From assembly GCF_025751515.1 (NCBI RefSeq), contig NZ_JAOWLE010000005.1:124001-188000 (forward strand): a stretch of 64,000 nucleotides of DNA, read 5' to 3'. The notes beneath the pieces are model-generated. The model saw only the letters and a program-made list of their open reading frames with translations, did not search any database and was not told the DNA's origin. The stretch is from Actibacterium sp. XHP0104. GTDB lineage: Bacteria; Pseudomonadota; Alphaproteobacteria; Rhodobacterales; Rhodobacteraceae. Position 1 is the first letter of the stretch. Each line of letters starts with the position of its first letter. Positions 16,627-25,552 of the stretch are shown one piece after another. A program made the translations under genes and the position numbers.

Positions 16627-18987
16627 ATGACCGTTTCCGAGATCTTTGACACCATGGATTACGGCCCCGCCCCCGAAAGCGCGGCCGAGGCCTTGGCCTG
16701 GCTGGTGGATGGCGGCGACCGGTTCGGCCATTTCATTGACGGCAAGTTCACCGACCCCGCCGACGGGTTCGACAGCCGCAACCCCGCCACGGGCGAGGTG
16801 CTGGCCACGCTGACACAGGCCACCCAGGCCGATGTGGATGCGGCCGTTTCGGCGGCCCGGCGCGCGCAGGGAAAATGGGCGAAACTGCCCGGCCATGCGC
16901 GGGCGAAATACCTCTATGCGCTGGCGCGACTGGTACAGAAACACGCGCGGCTGTTTGCCGTGCTGGAAACGCTGGATAACGGCAAGCCGATCCGCGAAAG
17001 CCGCGATATCGACGTGCCCTTGGTGGCGCGACATTTCTATTACCACGCCGGGCTGGCGCAGCTGATCGACAGCGAATTGCCCGGCCATGTGCCGCATGGC
17101 GTCTGCGGCCAGATCATCCCGTGGAACTTTCCGCTATTGATGCTGGCGTGGAAGATCGCGCCCGCGCTGGCGGCGGGCAATACGATGGTGCTGAAGCCCG
17201 CCGAATACACCTCGCTAACCGCGCTGCTATTCGCCGATATCTGCCGCGAGGCCGGCTTACCCAAGGGCGTGGTCAACATCGTTACCGGCGACGGCGCCGT
17301 GGGCGAGATGATCGTGGCCCATCCCGGCATCGACAAGATCGCATTCACCGGCAGCACCGAGGTCGGCCGCCGCATCCGCGCCGCCACCGCCGGCAGCGGC
17401 AAGGCGCTGACGTTAGAGCTGGGCGGCAAGTCGCCCTATATCGTCTTTGACGACGCCGATCTCGACAGCGCGGTCGAGGGACTGGTCGATGCGATCTGGT
17501 TCAATCAAGGGCAGGTCTGCTGCGCCGGGTCGCGCCTGTTGGTGCAAGAGGGCGTGGCGGAGCGGTTCTACACCAAACTGCGCGCCCGGATGGAGACCCT
17601 GCGCATCGGCAACCCGCTGGACAAATCCATCGACATCGGCGCGCTGGTCGATCCGGTGCAACTGGCCACCGTGAGCCGGCTGGTGGATGAGGGCGCCGAG
17701 GGCGGCCAGGTCTATCGCGCGCCCGGCCCGCTGCCCGATCAGGGCTGTTATTATCCGCCCACGCTGATCACCGGCCTGTCGCCCGCCGCAACGCTGATGC
17801 AGGAAGAGATCTTTGGCCCGGTGCTGGTCGGCACGACATTCCGCACCCCTGCCGAGGCGGTCGAGATCGCCAACAATACCCGTTACGGGCTGGCCGCGAC
17901 GGTGTGGACGGAGAACGTGAACCTGGCGCTTGATATCGCGCCGAAACTGGTGGCGGGCGTCGTGTGGGTGAATGCCACCAACCTGTTCGATGCCGCCGCC
18001 GGGTTTGGCGGCGTGCGCGAAAGCGGGTTCGGGCGCGAGGGCGGCTGGGAAGGGCTGCATGCCTATCTGAAACCCGACCACGCCACCAAGGTGCTGAAAC
18101 CCGCGCCCGCGCATAAAAAACCGGATGAGCCGCAGGTCACCGACCCGCTGGATCGCACCGCCAAACTGTATATCGGCGGCAAGCAGGCCCGGCCCGATGG
18201 CGGCTATTCGCGCGCCGTGCACGGGCCGCGCGGGGCGATGCTGGGCCATGTCGGCCTTGGCAACCGCAAGGACATCCGCAACGCGGTCGAGGCCGCCCAT
18301 GCCGCCAAGGGCTGGGCCAAGTCCACCGCGCATCTGCGGGCGCAGATCCTCTATTACATCGCTGAAAACCTGTCTGCGCGAAGCGATGAATTCGCAACCC
18401 GCATCCGCTTGATGACCGGCCAGAACGCGGGCCTTGCACGCGCCGAGGTCGAGGCCGCCATCGCGCGCCTCTTCACCTATGCCGCCTGGGCCGACAAGTT
18501 CGACGGCGCGGCGCATTCGGTACCCATTCGCGGTGTGGCGCTGGCAATGAACGAACCGGTGGGCGTGATCGGGGCGCTTTGCCCGGATGAGCTGCCGCTC
18601 TTGGGGCTGGTGTCGGTGATGGCCCCGGCGATTGCCATGGGCAACACCTGCGTGCTGGTGCCGTCGCAGCCGCACCCGCTGGCCGCGACCGATTTTTATC
18701 AGGTGCTTGATACATCCGACCTGCCCGGCGGGGTGGTCAATATCGTCACCGGCGACCATGCCGAGCTGGCCCCCACGCTGGCCAGCCACCTGAATATCGA
18801 CGCTGTGTGGAGTTTCTCGTCCACCGACCTGTCACGGGTGATCGAAGAGGCCTCGGCCGGGAACCTGAAACGCACATGGGTCAACAACGCCCGCACGCGT
18901 GATTGGCTGGGCACAGCGGGCGAAGGGCGCGAATTCCTGCGCGCCGCGACCGAGGTGAAAAACATCTGGGTGCCCTACGGCGAGTGA
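16627..18987 (+). CDS. Aldehyde dehydrogenase, ALDH16-type two-domain protein
   Basis: 786 residues, against ~490 for ordinary ALDHs. Residues ~30-510 form a complete catalytic domain: Asn167 in IIPWNFPLLM, Glu264 in LELGGKSPYIV, and the catalytic Cys298 (or adjacent Cys299) in FNQGQVCCAGSR. Residues ~520-786 are a second, shortened ALDH-like domain that keeps the fold (KLYIGGKQARPDGG, GVIGALCPDELPLLGLVS) but lacks the nucleophile region. This layout matches ALDH16, whose bacterial form was structurally studied from a Loktanella, also a Rhodobacteraceae (from memory). The start at 16627 follows deoC by four bases. Oxidation of DeoC-derived acetaldehyde is a reasonable inference. Confidence 0.88.
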   Translation: MTVSEIFDTMDYGPAPESAAEALAWLVDGGDRFGHFIDGKFTDPADGFDSRNPATGEVLATLTQATQADVDAAVSAARRAQGKWAKLPGHARAKYLYALARLVQKHARLFAVLETLDNGKPIRESRDIDVPLVARHFYYHAGLAQLIDSELPGHVPHGVCGQIIPWNFPLLMLAWKIAPALAAGNTMVLKPAEYTSLTALLFADICREAGLPKGVVNIVTGDGAVGEMIVAHPGIDKIAFTGSTEVGRRIRAATAGSGKALTLELGGKSPYIVFDDADLDSAVEGLVDAIWFNQGQVCCAGSRLLVQEGVAERFYTKLRARMETLRIGNPLDKSIDIGALVDPVQLATVSRLVDEGAEGGQVYRAPGPLPDQGCYYPPTLITGLSPAATLMQEEIFGPVLVGTTFRTPAEAVEIANNTRYGLAATVWTENVNLALDIAPKLVAGVVWVNATNLFDAAAGFGGVRESGFGREGGWEGLHAYLKPDHATKVLKPAPAHKKPDEPQVTDPLDRTAKLYIGGKQARPDGGYSRAVHGPRGAMLGHVGLGNRKDIRNAVEAAHAAKGWAKSTAHLRAQILYYIAENLSARSDEFATRIRLMTGQNAGLARAEVEAAIARLFTYAAWADKFDGAAHSVPIRGVALAMNEPVGVIGALCPDELPLLGLVSVMAPAIAMGNTCVLVPSQPHPLAATDFYQVLDTSDLPGGVVNIVTGDHAELAPTLASHLNIDAVWSFSSTDLSRVIEEASAGNLKRTWVNNARTRDWLGTAGEGREFLRAATEVKNIWVPYGE

Positions 18988-20274
18988 TCAGCGCGCCAAG
19001 AGTTCGGCCAGCGTCAGCGCCATGACCTTGGCGCTGTCGACCATATCGTCGATGCCGACCCATTCGTCGGGCTGGTGCGCCAGATCCAGAATGCCCGGCC
19101 CATAGGCGATACAGTTCTTCAGCTTGCCGATCCGGTCGATATGTTTCTGGTCATAGGTGCCGGGCGACACGACGTATTCGGGCGCGCGGGCCAGCACCTT
19201 TTCGATGGCCTGCGCCACCGTGGTGACCACGGGCGCATCGGGGTCGGTCATGGTGGGCTGCACCTCGAAGAGGTCGCGGATTTCATAGTCGAAATTCGGG
19301 CGGGTGGCCTTGATGCGCTCCATCATCCGGGCGACCTCGGCCTTGACCTCGGCAATGTCCTCTTCGATCAGGAACCGCCGGTCCAGCACGATGCGGCAGC
19401 GGTCGGCGACGCAGGGCGCGGGCAGGCCGGTGTAATCCTCGTCCTGCTCGGCCTCGCCACCATGGATCGAGTTGATGTTCAGCGTCGATTGCCGCGCGCC
19501 TTCGGGCACCACGGGCATGGCCGTGGTTTTGCTGGCCAGCAGCGGGTAAAGCGTGGCCTCCATTTCCTCGAGCACCGCGCCCATGTGGCGAATGGCGCTG
19601 TCACCCAGAAACGGCATCGACCCATGCGCGATGCGGCCCTTGGTTTCAACCTCGGCCCACCAGACGCCGCGATGACCCAGGCAGATGCGATCCTTGTTCA
19701 GGGGCTCGGGGATGATCACGTGCTGCACGCGGGAGGGGTCGAACCAGCCTTTTTCAGCCAGATAAGCCACGCCGCCATAGCCGCCCGATTCCTCGTCGGC
19801 GGTGGCGCTGATTTCGACGGCCCCGGCGAAATCGGGGCAGGTTTCCACGAAAGCCTCGGCGGCGATGATGCTGGCGGCCAGACCGCCCTTCATGTCGCAG
19901 GCGCCGCGACCATAGACGCGGCCATCCTTGACCTCGCCGCCAAAGGGATCGACCGTCCAGCCGTGGCCCACCTCGACCACGTCGTGGTGGCTGTTGAAAT
20001 GCACGCAATCGCCGGGGCGCGTGCCCTCGCGGCGGGCGATGATGTTCCAGCGCGGGTATTTCGCACTGTCGGCGGGGGCGCCTTCGGCCCGCACCAGGTC
20101 GATCTTGAAGCCCGATTTGGCCAGCCGCTCGGCCAGGTAGCCGCAGATCTCGCGGTAGTTGCGGCCCGGCGGATTCAGCGTGGGAATACGGATCAGATCG
20201 GCGCAGAGCGCGGTCAGATCATCGCGCCGGGCATCGATCGCGGCGGCAAGGCGGGTGTCGAGGGACGTGTTCAT
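18988..20274 (-). CDS. M20-family metallohydrolase (ArgE/DapE-like)
   Basis: 428-residue zinc-dependent deacylase of the acetylornithine deacetylase/succinyl-diaminopimelate desuccinylase superfamily. Metal and catalytic motifs: HFNSHHDVVEVG, GRGACDMKGG, ATADEESGGYGG (catalytic Glu pair) and EPLNKDRICLGHRG; the last metal His is in the C-terminal DLAHQPDEWV. The dimerisation lid lies at ~190-310. The exact substrate is unclear: it is longer than typical ArgE/DapE and sits in no arginine or lysine context. Its stop abuts the convergent ALDH16 stop with no gap. Confidence 0.82.
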   Translation of the reverse strand: MNTSLDTRLAAAIDARRDDLTALCADLIRIPTLNPPGRNYREICGYLAERLAKSGFKIDLVRAEGAPADSAKYPRWNIIARREGTRPGDCVHFNSHHDVVEVGHGWTVDPFGGEVKDGRVYGRGACDMKGGLAASIIAAEAFVETCPDFAGAVEISATADEESGGYGGVAYLAEKGWFDPSRVQHVIIPEPLNKDRICLGHRGVWWAEVETKGRIAHGSMPFLGDSAIRHMGAVLEEMEATLYPLLASKTTAMPVVPEGARQSTLNINSIHGGEAEQDEDYTGLPAPCVADRCRIVLDRRFLIEEDIAEVKAEVARMMERIKATRPNFDYEIRDLFEVQPTMTDPDAPVVTTVAQAIEKVLARAPEYVVSPGTYDQKHIDRIGKLKNCIAYGPGILDLAHQPDEWVGIDDMVDSAKVMALTLAELLAR

Positions 20275-20380
20275 GGCGAAACCCTAGCCATAGCGACAAT
20301 TCGGGGCAATGCATCAGTTGGGCCTTGAGCTTGCCCGCAGACCCCGGCACCATTGCTGCACCTGCAACACAGAGGCCGTC

Positions 20381-20662
20381 ATGCTGGGTTTCATCCGCCT
20401 GTTCATCATCGTCATCGTCGCCCAGGCCATCCTTTACGTGGTGGTGTCGGTCTATTCGCGCTCGGTCCGGCGCGAAAAGATGGAAGACAGCGCCGATGAA
20501 AAGATTGCCCAGGGTGACCTCGACCCCGGGCTGCGCGATGCCTATATCGAGGGCGGCATGCTGGACTATGAGCAGTCGCTGCGAAAGAAACTGATCTGGG
20601 GCGTGATCGTGCTGCCGATGGCGGCGGTTCTGGTCCTGATCTATGTGACAAATTTTGGGTGA
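20381..20662 (+). CDS. Small two-helix membrane protein
   Basis: 93 residues. A hydrophobic helix at residues ~2-25 (FIRLFIIVIVAQAILYVVVSVY) is followed by a basic stretch (SRSVRREK), an acidic cytoplasmic-looking loop, and a second helix at ~70-91. I assign no function. The ATG at 20381 has an upstream AGAGG. It is followed after 10 bp by the DUF1523 gene, so the two small membrane proteins are probably co-expressed. Similar pairs occur in Rhodobacteraceae as far as I recall, unverified. Confidence 0.72.
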   Translation: MLGFIRLFIIVIVAQAILYVVVSVYSRSVRREKMEDSADEKIAQGDLDPGLRDAYIEGGMLDYEQSLRKKLIWGVIVLPMAAVLVLIYVTNFG

Positions 20663-20672
20663 GGGCCGGGTT

Positions 20673-21326
20673 ATGCGTTACGTCAAGTGGACGATCATCA
20701 CCGTTCTGGTGCTGCTGGTATTCGGGTTCTTTCACTACACCCTGCCCCAGCGCGACATCGTGCGGATCGTGAACACCTATGAGGAACGGCAGGATCTGAA
20801 CGGCTGGACACGCATGTTCTGGTCCAGCCCCGATGACAATTCCGACACGCTTGCCAATCGCGATGTGCAGTTCATCCAGGCGATTCAGGCCAACGGCAAG
20901 ACCATGGTCTATCGCAACGAGGATACCGGCTGGGGCTGGCCGCCCTATTTCAAGTTCGACACCGCGAACCTGTATGCCGAGGCCAATGACGCGATTTCCA
21001 GCAAGGACGCGCCCGAATGGTATGCGATCCGCCATTATGGCTGGCGCAATGAATTCCTGTCGATCTTTCCGAACGCCGTTGGCCTCAAACGCGTCGATGG
21101 CCCCGATGTGCGGCTGATCCCTTACGGCAATATCGTCATGCTGACGCTGCTGGCGCTGTTCGTGGGGTTCCTCTACCGGGTCTGGGCGCAGTTCCGCGAA
21201 CGCACCATCGACCCGTTGCTGGAAGATGCCGGCGAAACCTGGGATGCGGTCGATGAACGCGCCGATGCCGCCCGCGACAAGGCGCGCGGCATGTGGGGCC
21301 GTTTGAGGGACCGGATGCGCCGTTAA
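20673..21326 (+). CDS. DUF1523 family membrane protein
   Basis: 217 residues with an N-terminal membrane helix ([17 protein letters not shown], ~5-21), a periplasmic-looking domain of about 130 residues rich in aromatic residues ([20 protein letters not shown]), a second helix at ~158-175 ([18 protein letters not shown]), and a charged cytoplasmic tail. This resembles DUF1523 proteins, which have no known function. Start at 20673 after a GAGGG-type ribosome-binding site. It overlaps the convergent panC stop by four bases. Confidence 0.75.
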   Translation: MRYVKWTIITVLVLLVFGFFHYTLPQRDIVRIVNTYEERQDLNGWTRMFWSSPDDNSDTLANRDVQFIQAIQANGKTMVYRNEDTGWGWPPYFKFDTANLYAEANDAISSKDAPEWYAIRHYGWRNEFLSIFPNAVGLKRVDGPDVRLIPYGNIVMLTLLALFVGFLYRVWAQFRERTIDPLLEDAGETWDAVDERADAARDKARGMWGRLRDRMRR

Positions 21327-22159
21327 ACGGCGATATTGTCGATCAGGCGCACACCATCCAGCCAGGCCGCGGCCAACAGGCGCGCGGGTTCGCTGTGGGT
21401 GCCCAGCGGGGCCAGCCCGTTTTCGGCGCGCAGCTCCAGGTATTCGACCTCGGCGAAACCGGCAGCCAGGATATCGCGCTCGGCCTCGGACAGGGCCTCG
21501 TGCACGGGCGTGCCTTGCTTGATCGCCACGCCCGCCGCCTGCATCGCGGCGTAAAGCGCGGGCGCGATCTTGCGGCCGTTTTCCGTCAGGCGCACGTTGC
21601 GCGACGACAGGGCCAGCCCGTCAGCCTCGCGCACGGTGGGGCAGCCGGTGATCTCGACCGGGATGTTCAGGTCAGCGGCAAGGCGTTTGACCACCTGCAA
21701 CTGCTGAAAATCCTTTTCGCCGAAAAAGGCGCGGTCGGCGCTGGTTTGCAGGAACAGCTTGGCCACGATGGTGGCGACCCCGTCGAAATGACCGGGACGC
21801 TTGGCGCCGCACAGGCCCTCGGACACGCCCGAAATGGAAATCGTGGTCGAGAACCCGTCGGGATACATCTGATCGACACCGGGCGCATAGATCACGTCGA
21901 CGCCAAAAGGCGCCAGCTGGGCCATGTCGCTGTCCAGCGTGCGGGGATATTTGTCCAGGTCGTCGGCATTGTTGAACTGGGTGGGGTTCACGAAGATCGT
22001 GGTGATCACCCGGTCGGACCCGGCCTTGGCGGCGCGCACCAGGCTAAGATGCCCCTCGTGCAGGGCGCCCATGGTGGGGGTGACGCCGATCACCTCGCCG
22101 GCGTTGTGCCAGGCGTCGGTGATCTCTCTCAGCTCGTCCAGCGTATGGACCAGCTTCAT
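21323..22159 (-). CDS. panC: Pantoate--beta-alanine ligase
   Basis: 278-residue pantothenate synthetase. It has the nucleotidyltransferase motif [14 protein letters not shown] at ~28-41, [45 protein letters not shown] and [10 protein letters not shown], all standard for PanC. It joins pantoate and beta-alanine with ATP to give pantothenate in CoA biosynthesis. Its ATG overlaps the upstream panB stop by four bases, so the last two pathway steps are coupled. panD (beta-alanine supply) is not in the window. Confidence 0.95.
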   Translation of the reverse strand: MKLVHTLDELREITDAWHNAGEVIGVTPTMGALHEGHLSLVRAAKAGSDRVITTIFVNPTQFNNADDLDKYPRTLDSDMAQLAPFGVDVIYAPGVDQMYPDGFSTTISISGVSEGLCGAKRPGHFDGVATIVAKLFLQTSADRAFFGEKDFQQLQVVKRLAADLNIPVEITGCPTVREADGLALSSRNVRLTENGRKIAPALYAAMQAAGVAIKQGTPVHEALSEAERDILAAGFAEVEYLELRAENGLAPLGTHSEPARLLAAAWLDGVRLIDNIAV

Positions 22160-22989
22160 TTCTTTTTCTCCGGCGCCTTGTCGGCAAAGATGTGTTCGGG
22201 CGCGGGGAAGGTGCGGGCGCGCACCTCGGCGGCATAGGTGGCGATGGCGGTATCGGCATCCTGGCCCAGCGAGCCATAGCGTTTGACGAATTTCGGCTTG
22301 AACGCGGTGAACAGGCCCAGCATGTCATCGACGACCAGAACCTGCCCGTCGCATTTCGCGGACGCGCCGATGCCGATGGTCGGAATCGACACGCGATCGG
22401 TGATGTCATCGGCCAGGCTGGCGGGGATCTTTTCGAGAACCACGGCAAAGGCGCCGGCCTCGGTCACGGCGTCGGCATCGGCCAGGATGCGCTGCGCGTC
22501 CTCGCCCCGGCCCTGCACCAAATAGCCGCCAAGGGTGTTGATCGCCTGGGGCGTCAGACCGATATGGGCCATCACCGGAATGCCGCGCTGGGTCAGAAAG
22601 CGGATCGTTTCGGCCATGGCAACGCCGCCTTCCAGCTTGACCGCCGCACAGCCGGTTTCACGCATCACGCGCGCGGCATTGGCAAAGGCCTGCTGGGGGC
22701 TTTCCTCGTAGCTGCCGAACGGCATGTCGACGACCATCATCGCCCGGCTGAGGCCACGCGCCACGGCCTGGCCGTGCAGGATCATCATGTCCAGCGTCAC
22801 GCTAAGGGTCGAGGGCAGGCCATGCAGCACCATGCCCACGCTGTCGCCGACCAGAACGATATCGCAATGCTCGTCGACAAGCTGGGCAATGGGGGTGGTA
22901 TAGGCGGTCAGCGTCACCAAAGGCTCGGTGCCCTTGCGGGCCTTGATGTCCGAGGGCGTGGGTGCGCGTTTCTGTGCCGTGGCGCTCAA
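22156..22989 (-). CDS. panB: 3-methyl-2-oxobutanoate hydroxymethyltransferase
   Basis: 277-residue TIM-barrel enzyme. [18 protein letters not shown] and [16 protein letters not shown] carry the Mg-binding Asp residues, and KLEGG, GHIGLTPQ-like ([15 protein letters not shown]) and [19 protein letters not shown] are also conserved. It forms ketopantoate from ketoisovalerate and methylene-tetrahydrofolate. No ATG exists at a sensible place; the TTG at 22989 is taken because a strong GGGGAGGA lies five bases upstream. First gene of panB-panC. The creatinase gene lies upstream on the same strand across a 93-bp gap that contains TATATA, a possible -10 box. Confidence 0.94.
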   Translation of the reverse strand: MSATAQKRAPTPSDIKARKGTEPLVTLTAYTTPIAQLVDEHCDIVLVGDSVGMVLHGLPSTLSVTLDMMILHGQAVARGLSRAMMVVDMPFGSYEESPQQAFANAARVMRETGCAAVKLEGGVAMAETIRFLTQRGIPVMAHIGLTPQAINTLGGYLVQGRGEDAQRILADADAVTEAGAFAVVLEKIPASLADDITDRVSIPTIGIGASAKCDGQVLVVDDMLGLFTAFKPKFVKRYGSLGQDADTAIATYAAEVRARTFPAPEHIFADKAPEKKK

Positions 22990-23082
22990 AGGTTGTCCTC
23001 CCCTGCGCGAAGTGTGGTTTAGCCTATATAGCGCCGCGCCGCAGAAAAACCAGCCTTTACAGCATAGCCTTGCCGATTCCGC

Positions 23083-24300
23083 CTATCCGACCACGTTGAA
23101 GGCGGGCCCATAGGGATAGCCGGTGATGTTCTCGGCGCCGTCTTCGGTGATGATCAGAATGTCATGTTCACGGTATCCGCCGGCGCCGGGCTGGCCCTGC
23201 GGGATGGTCAGCATCGGCTCCATGCTGATGACCATGCCGGGTTCGAGAACGGTGTCGATATCCTCGCGCAGCTCCAGCCCGGCCTCGCGGCCGTAATAGT
23301 GGCTGAGCACGCCGAACGAGTGGCCATAGCCGAAGGACCGGTATTGCAGCAGGTCGCGCTCGGCGAAAAAGGCGTTCACGCCTGCCGTCACCTCGGCACA
23401 GCTGACACCGGGCCGCAGCAGCGACATGCCCAGCTCATGCGCGCCGACATTGGCCATCCAGATCTCCATGGACGCATCATCGACCGACCCCACGAACAGC
23501 GTGCGTTCCAGCGCGGTGTAATAGCCCGAGATCATCGGGAAGGTGTTCAGCGACAGGATATCGCCGCGCTGCAACTGCCGCGAGGTGACCGGGTTATGGG
23601 CGCCGTCGGTGTTCAGCCCCGACTGGAACCAGACCCAGGTGTCGCGATATTCGGCGTCCGGGAAACGCGCGGCGATATCCAGCTCCATCGCGTCGCGGCC
23701 GGCCATGGCCACGTCGATCTCGCGCGCGCCCTCGCGCACGGCGTCGCGGATGGCATAGCCGCCCACATCGGCCACGGCGGCCCCGGCGCGGATCAGGTCA
23801 ATCTCGGCGGGCGATTTGCGCATGCGCTGCTGCATGGTGGCGGGCGCGATGTCGATCGTCTGCGACGGGCGCAGGAATGTCTTGAGCTTTTCGGCCTGTT
23901 GCAGGGTCAGGTGATCGGCCTCGAACCCGATGCTGCGCCCGATGCCGGCCACATGGGCCACGGCGCGCCAGAAATTGTCGCGCGCCCAGTCGGTATAGGT
24001 CAGGTTGTCGCCATGGCAACGCCGCCAGGGCTGACCCGCGTCAATGCCCGCGCTGATCGTGACGCATTCCGTTGCCGTCACCACCAGCGCATAGGGTCGG
24101 CCAAAGCTGCAATAGAGAAACCCCGAGTAATAGGCGATGTTCTGCATCGAGGTCAGCACGGCCACATCGGCGCCGGTGCCGTCCATGGCGGTGCGCAGGC
24201 CCATCAGGCGGTGATCGTATTCCTCGGCCGAAAAGGGCAGCGGCACCTTGTCGCCATTGTGAAAGCGAAAGAATTCGGGGCGGTCGGACTTGCGGGTCAT
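23083..24300 (-). CDS. Creatinase (creatine amidinohydrolase)
   Basis: 405 residues of the M24 pita-bread fold, extremely close in pattern to Pseudomonas creatinase (~403 residues): FLYCSFGRPYALVV, GQPWRR, TDWARDN, FQSGLNTDGAHNPVT (catalytic His235, matching His232), GYGHSFGVLSHYYGREAGLE and LREDIDTVLEPGM. It should hydrolyse creatine to sarcosine and urea. Unlike M24 aminopeptidases it lacks the full five-residue metal-binding set, as expected for creatinase. It is alone: no creatininase, sarcosine oxidase or transporter gene is adjacent, and the flanking genes serve pantothenate and peptide/amide metabolism. Confidence 0.85.
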   Translation of the reverse strand: MTRKSDRPEFFRFHNGDKVPLPFSAEEYDHRLMGLRTAMDGTGADVAVLTSMQNIAYYSGFLYCSFGRPYALVVTATECVTISAGIDAGQPWRRCHGDNLTYTDWARDNFWRAVAHVAGIGRSIGFEADHLTLQQAEKLKTFLRPSQTIDIAPATMQQRMRKSPAEIDLIRAGAAVADVGGYAIRDAVREGAREIDVAMAGRDAMELDIAARFPDAEYRDTWVWFQSGLNTDGAHNPVTSRQLQRGDILSLNTFPMISGYYTALERTLFVGSVDDASMEIWMANVGAHELGMSLLRPGVSCAEVTAGVNAFFAERDLLQYRSFGYGHSFGVLSHYYGREAGLELREDIDTVLEPGMVISMEPMLTIPQGQPGAGGYREHDILIITEDGAENITGYPYGPAFNVVG

Positions 24301-24535
24301 GCTAGATCTCCAGGCAATGGCCCGGACCTTGCCGGACCAAGGATATCCCGGCGTTCAGGACGGCAGGCGGAGGCTCCGCCAAGCGCGGGGCTGCCCCCGT
24401 GGCGACGCCATCGCCAACGCTCGGATCAAAGGATGGCAAGACTGCCGCTGCGGCGCAAGACGGTTTTGCGCGTCGCGCCCCTTGCCGCCCCGGATTTGGC
24501 TGCGCAAGATGGGGCCGAACCGAAAGGAAGCCCTC

Positions 24536-25522
24536 ATGCGCCCCGGCGCCCTGAACCTGATCACCGATGTGCCCGGATTGCGGGTCGGCAATGCCGAGGA
24601 TCACACCGTGAAAACCGGCGTCAGCGTGCTGTTGGGCGATGTGCCCTTCACGGCCGCCGTGCATGTGATGGGCGGCGCGCCGGGCACGCGCGAAACCGAT
24701 CTGCTCGCGCCCGACAAGCTGGTGCAAGAGGTCGACGCGCTGGTGCTGTCGGGCGGGTCGGCCTTTGGGCTGGATGCGGCCTCGGGCGTGGCGGACGGGC
24801 TGCGCGCTATGGGGCGCGGTTTCGCCGTGGGCGATCAGCGCGTGCCGATCGTGCCGGGGGCGATCCTGTTCGATCTGCTGAATGGCGGCGCCAAGGATTG
24901 GGCCGAGAACCCTTACAAGGGCCTGGGCCGCGCCGCGCTGGCGGCGGCGGGAACGGTGTTCGATCTTGGCACCATTGGGGCCGGAACAGGTGCCACGGTG
25001 GCGGGGCTGAAAGGCGGGCTGGGCTCGGCCTCGGTGGTGCTGGACAATGGCGTGACCGTCGGCGCGCTGGTCGCGGTCAATGCGCTGGGGGCGGTGACGA
25101 TGGGCGATGGGCCACAGTTCTGGGCCGCGCCCTTTGAGCTGAATGCCGAATTCGGCGGGCTGGGCATGGGCGCGCATGACCCCGCCGCCCGCCCGCGCAC
25201 CAAGCACGGCCCCGGCGCCAACACCACCATCGCCATCATCGCCACCGACGCGGCGCTAAGCCAGGCCCAGGCCACCCGGCTGGCCGTTGCCGCCCATGAC
25301 GGCATGGCGCGGGCCATCGTGCCCAGCCACACACCGCTGGATGGCGATCTGATCTTTGCCGCCGCCACCGGCGCGCGCGCCCTGCCCGACCCGGTGTTCG
25401 ACGCGCTGGACCTGGGCCATGCCGCCGCCACCTGCCTGGCCCGCGCCATCGCGCGCGGCGTGCATGCCGCCCGGCCCGCGCCGGGCGATCCCTTCCCCAC
25501 CTGGGGCGACACATTTGGCTGA
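24536..25522 (+). CDS. P1/S58-family self-processing N-terminal-nucleophile hydrolase (DmpA/NylC-like)
   Basis: 328 residues. The family motifs DVPGLRVGNAED, ALVLSGGSAFGLDAA and GAGTGATVAGLKGGLGSAS are present, then GPGANTTIAIIATDA. By analogy with NylC the precursor should cleave itself between Asn229 and Thr230, exposing Thr230 as nucleophile. Relatives act as beta-aminopeptidases, D-aminopeptidases or cyclic/linear amide hydrolases. The ATG at 24536 has AAAGGAAG eight bases upstream; the 235 bp before it contain no other gene I can support. gabD follows after 30 bp, so the amine or aldehyde released may feed it (inference). Confidence 0.82.
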   Translation: MRPGALNLITDVPGLRVGNAEDHTVKTGVSVLLGDVPFTAAVHVMGGAPGTRETDLLAPDKLVQEVDALVLSGGSAFGLDAASGVADGLRAMGRGFAVGDQRVPIVPGAILFDLLNGGAKDWAENPYKGLGRAALAAAGTVFDLGTIGAGTGATVAGLKGGLGSASVVLDNGVTVGALVAVNALGAVTMGDGPQFWAAPFELNAEFGGLGMGAHDPAARPRTKHGPGANTTIAIIATDAALSQAQATRLAVAAHDGMARAIVPSHTPLDGDLIFAAATGARALPDPVFDALDLGHAAATCLARAIARGVHAARPAPGDPFPTWGDTFG

Positions 25523-25552
25523 GCGCGCATCCGCGCACCTGGAGGAGAGACC

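Noticed and set aside
17413-18789. Long - strand frame within ALDH16
   Set aside because: Antisense to a protein with full ALDH catalytic motifs; no plausible motif of its own.
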